Assembly: GCF_001179845.1 (NCBI RefSeq)
Contig: NZ_CVSB01000026.1
Span: 49,638 to 113,637 of the forward strand
Length of the DNA stretch: 64,000 nt
Reading direction: 5' to 3'
DNA from: Candidatus Pelagibacter communis
GTDB lineage: Bacteria; Pseudomonadota; Alphaproteobacteria; Pelagibacterales; Pelagibacteraceae
Below are positions 62,754 through 64,000 of the stretch, one piece after another. The position numbers and the translations under genes were made by a program. Position 1 is the first letter of the stretch. Each line of letters begins with the position of its first letter. Below the pieces are notes generated by a model that saw nothing but the letters and a program-made list of their open reading frames with translations, was not told where the DNA came from and ran no database searches.

Positions 62754-64000
62754 TTAGTTGCTCCAACCACCTACTGCTTTTACTTCTAAAAATTCTTCTA
62801 GGCCGTGTTCACCTGCTTCTCGACCTATTCCAGAATGTTTAAAACCACCAAAAGGTGCATCAACAGCAATACCGGCTCCATTAACATCTACCATTCCAGA
62901 TCTTAATTTTCTTGCAACTCTTTGTACTTTTTTGGAGTCTTGGGTTTGTATATAATTTGTTAGTCCATAAGCAGTATCATTTGCAATTTTAATTGCATCT
63001 TCCTCTGTTTCAAAAGGAATAACAGATAAAACGGGTCCAAAAATTTCTGTTCTTGCAACTTCCATATTATTATTTACATCTGCAAAAACAGTTGGTTTAA
63101 CAAAGTATCCTTTGTCTAATCCATCAGGTTTACCTGTTCCTCCAGCAACTAATTTAGCACCTTCATCTATTCCTTTTTGGATTAAAGTTTGTATTTTATT
63201 GTATTGAGTTTCTGAAATAACTGGACCTATATGTTCTCCTTCTTTTTTAGGATCACCCACCTCAAAATTTTCAGTATATTTTTTTAATCTCTCAATAGCT
63301 TCTTCATACATTGATTTTTCAACTAACATTCTTGTCGGTGCATTACAAGATTGTCCAGAATTTCTAAAACATCTTAAAGCACCTCTTTCAATAGCCTCTG
63401 GATCAGCATCTTTAAAAATTATATTCGCTCCTTTACCACCTAATTCTAAGCTTACTCTTTTAAAATCTTTAGCAGCATTTTGTGAAATCAAAGCTCCTGC
63501 TCTTGTTGATCCCGTAAAAGAAATCATATTAATATCTGGATGACTTGTAAGAGCATCACCTGTTGTTGCTCCATCACCATTAACTAAATTGAACACGCCT
63601 TTTGGAAATTTTACATCATCAATAATTTCAGCAAGTATCATTGATGAGAGTGGTGCTAATTCTGATGGCTTTAAAACCATTGTACAGCCTGCAGCTATTG
63701 CTGGCATTACTTTTAAACAAACTTGGTTCATAGGCCAATTCCATGGTGTTATTAATGCACAAACACCTTTTGGTTCATAAATTAATCTTTGATTAGGAGC
63801 ATGCTTTCCTAATGGTTTTTCAAATTCAAAATTTTTTAAATATCTAATAAATGATTTAATATGACTTGCTCCTGTGCCTGCTTGTAATTTTGTTGCAAAA
63901 TCTTTTGGAGCACCCATTTCAAGTGTTATAGCTTCTGCAATATCTGTCCATCTTTTCTTATAATTTTCATATAATTTTTCTAATAATTCAATTCTCTCCT
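62754..64000 (-). CDS. Aldehyde dehydrogenase (5' end missing)
   Basis: The gene is open to the right edge; the reading frame continues upstream of the Met at 63917 (ending ...YKKRWTDIAEAITLE before MGAP), so that Met is not the start and 415 codons are visible. Catalytic motifs are SLELGGKGANII (Glu) and SGQSCNAPTRM (Cys), with the NAD region ALITPWNWPMNQVCLK. It matches the broad ALDH superfamily (betaine/aldehyde type). In this genome context betaine aldehyde or another amine-derived aldehyde is plausible. Stop to NCS1 start is 117 bases. Confidence 0.92.
   Translation of the reverse strand, partial: ERIELLEKLYENYKKRWTDIAEAITLEMGAPKDFATKLQAGTGASHIKSFIRYLKNFEFEKPLGKHAPNQRLIYEPKGVCALITPWNWPMNQVCLKVMPAIAAGCTMVLKPSELAPLSSMILAEIIDDVKFPKGVFNLVNGDGATTGDALTSHPDINMISFTGSTRAGALISQNAAKDFKRVSLELGGKGANIIFKDADPEAIERGALRCFRNSGQSCNAPTRMLVEKSMYEEAIERLKKYTENFEVGDPKKEGEHIGPVISETQYNKIQTLIQKGIDEGAKLVAGGTGKPDGLDKGYFVKPTVFADVNNNMEVARTEIFGPVLSVIPFETEEDAIKIANDTAYGLTNYIQTQDSKKVQRVARKLRSGMVDVNGAGIAVDAPFGGFKHSGIGREAGEHGLEEFLEVKAVGGWSN

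Noticed and set aside
63915..63917. Start of the aldehyde dehydrogenase at the Met at 63917
   Set aside because: The frame stays open to the window edge and the upstream residues match the conserved ALDH N-terminal region, so the gene is simply truncated by the window.
1..64000. tRNA, rRNA, CRISPR, IS or phage genes
   Set aside because: No cloverleaf, rRNA motif, regular spaced repeats, transposase or integrase was recognised on either strand.

Overview
The window looks like a piece of a SAR11-type alphaproteobacterial chromosome (Pelagibacterales). The DNA is very AT-rich, intergenic gaps are tiny, many genes overlap by 1-13 bases, and the gene content is dominated by oxidation of methylated osmolytes and methylamines, as known for 'Ca. 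Pelagibacter'. No rRNA, tRNA, IS element, phage gene or CRISPR array was recognised. No gene-free stretch exceeds 300 bases; the longest gap is 5194-5469. Assignments rest on reading motifs and remembered family sequences, not on database searches.

Layout. (a) 1-5193, minus strand: a glycine-betaine operon with a Rieske oxygenase, a betaine-homocysteine methyltransferase, a dimethylglycine-dehydrogenase-like FAD/GcvT protein and a class I methyltransferase cut by the window edge. (b) 5470-9559, plus strand: a betaine-type binding protein, a permease, a MetF-like reductase and a DmdA/LigM-like tetrahydrofolate-dependent demethylase. This is the best candidate for an undescribed demethylation system. 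(c) 9604-10259: two small membrane proteins. (d) 10256-13659, minus: an M19 dipeptidase, an unrecognised 553-residue protein, a DUF3726-like protein and a 55-residue CxxC protein. (e) 13754-18748: purE, purK, a GNAT acetyltransferase, a cold-shock protein, an Asp/Glu racemase, two hypotheticals and an EamA exporter. (f) 18759-23865, minus: a heterotetrameric sarcosine-oxidase/N-methylglutamate-dehydrogenase operon, divergent from fhs (formate-tetrahydrofolate ligase). (g) 25671-27616, minus: a class I amidotransferase and an iron alcohol dehydrogenase; then tmm, trimethylamine monooxygenase (plus). (h) 29030-37175, minus: tmoX, three small envelope genes, tmoW, tmoV, glpK and gpsA, divergent from tdm (37280, TMAO demethylase). 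(i) 39625-52466, plus: a winged-helix protein, an FAD oxidoreductase, a glutamine-synthetase-like enzyme, mgsABC, an Amt transporter with a small partner, gmaS, diaminopropionate ammonia-lyase and photolyase. (j) 52475-64000: mostly housekeeping genes (yjbQ, zapE, cupin, bamB, yfgM, acnA, lysE, csaA, argE), an NCS1 permease and a partial aldehyde dehydrogenase.

How it fits together. Betaine is demethylated to dimethylglycine, sarcosine and glycine. TMA is oxidised to TMAO by Tmm; TMAO is also imported by TmoXVW and split by Tdm to dimethylamine and a C1 unit. Monomethylamine is glutamylated by GmaS and converted to N-methylglutamate by MgsABC, then oxidised by the Sox/Mgd tetramer. Many of these steps use GcvT-fold domains that load C1 onto tetrahydrofolate; Fhs can release it as formate with ATP gain. 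The dimethylamine monooxygenase needed to join Tdm to GmaS is not in this window.
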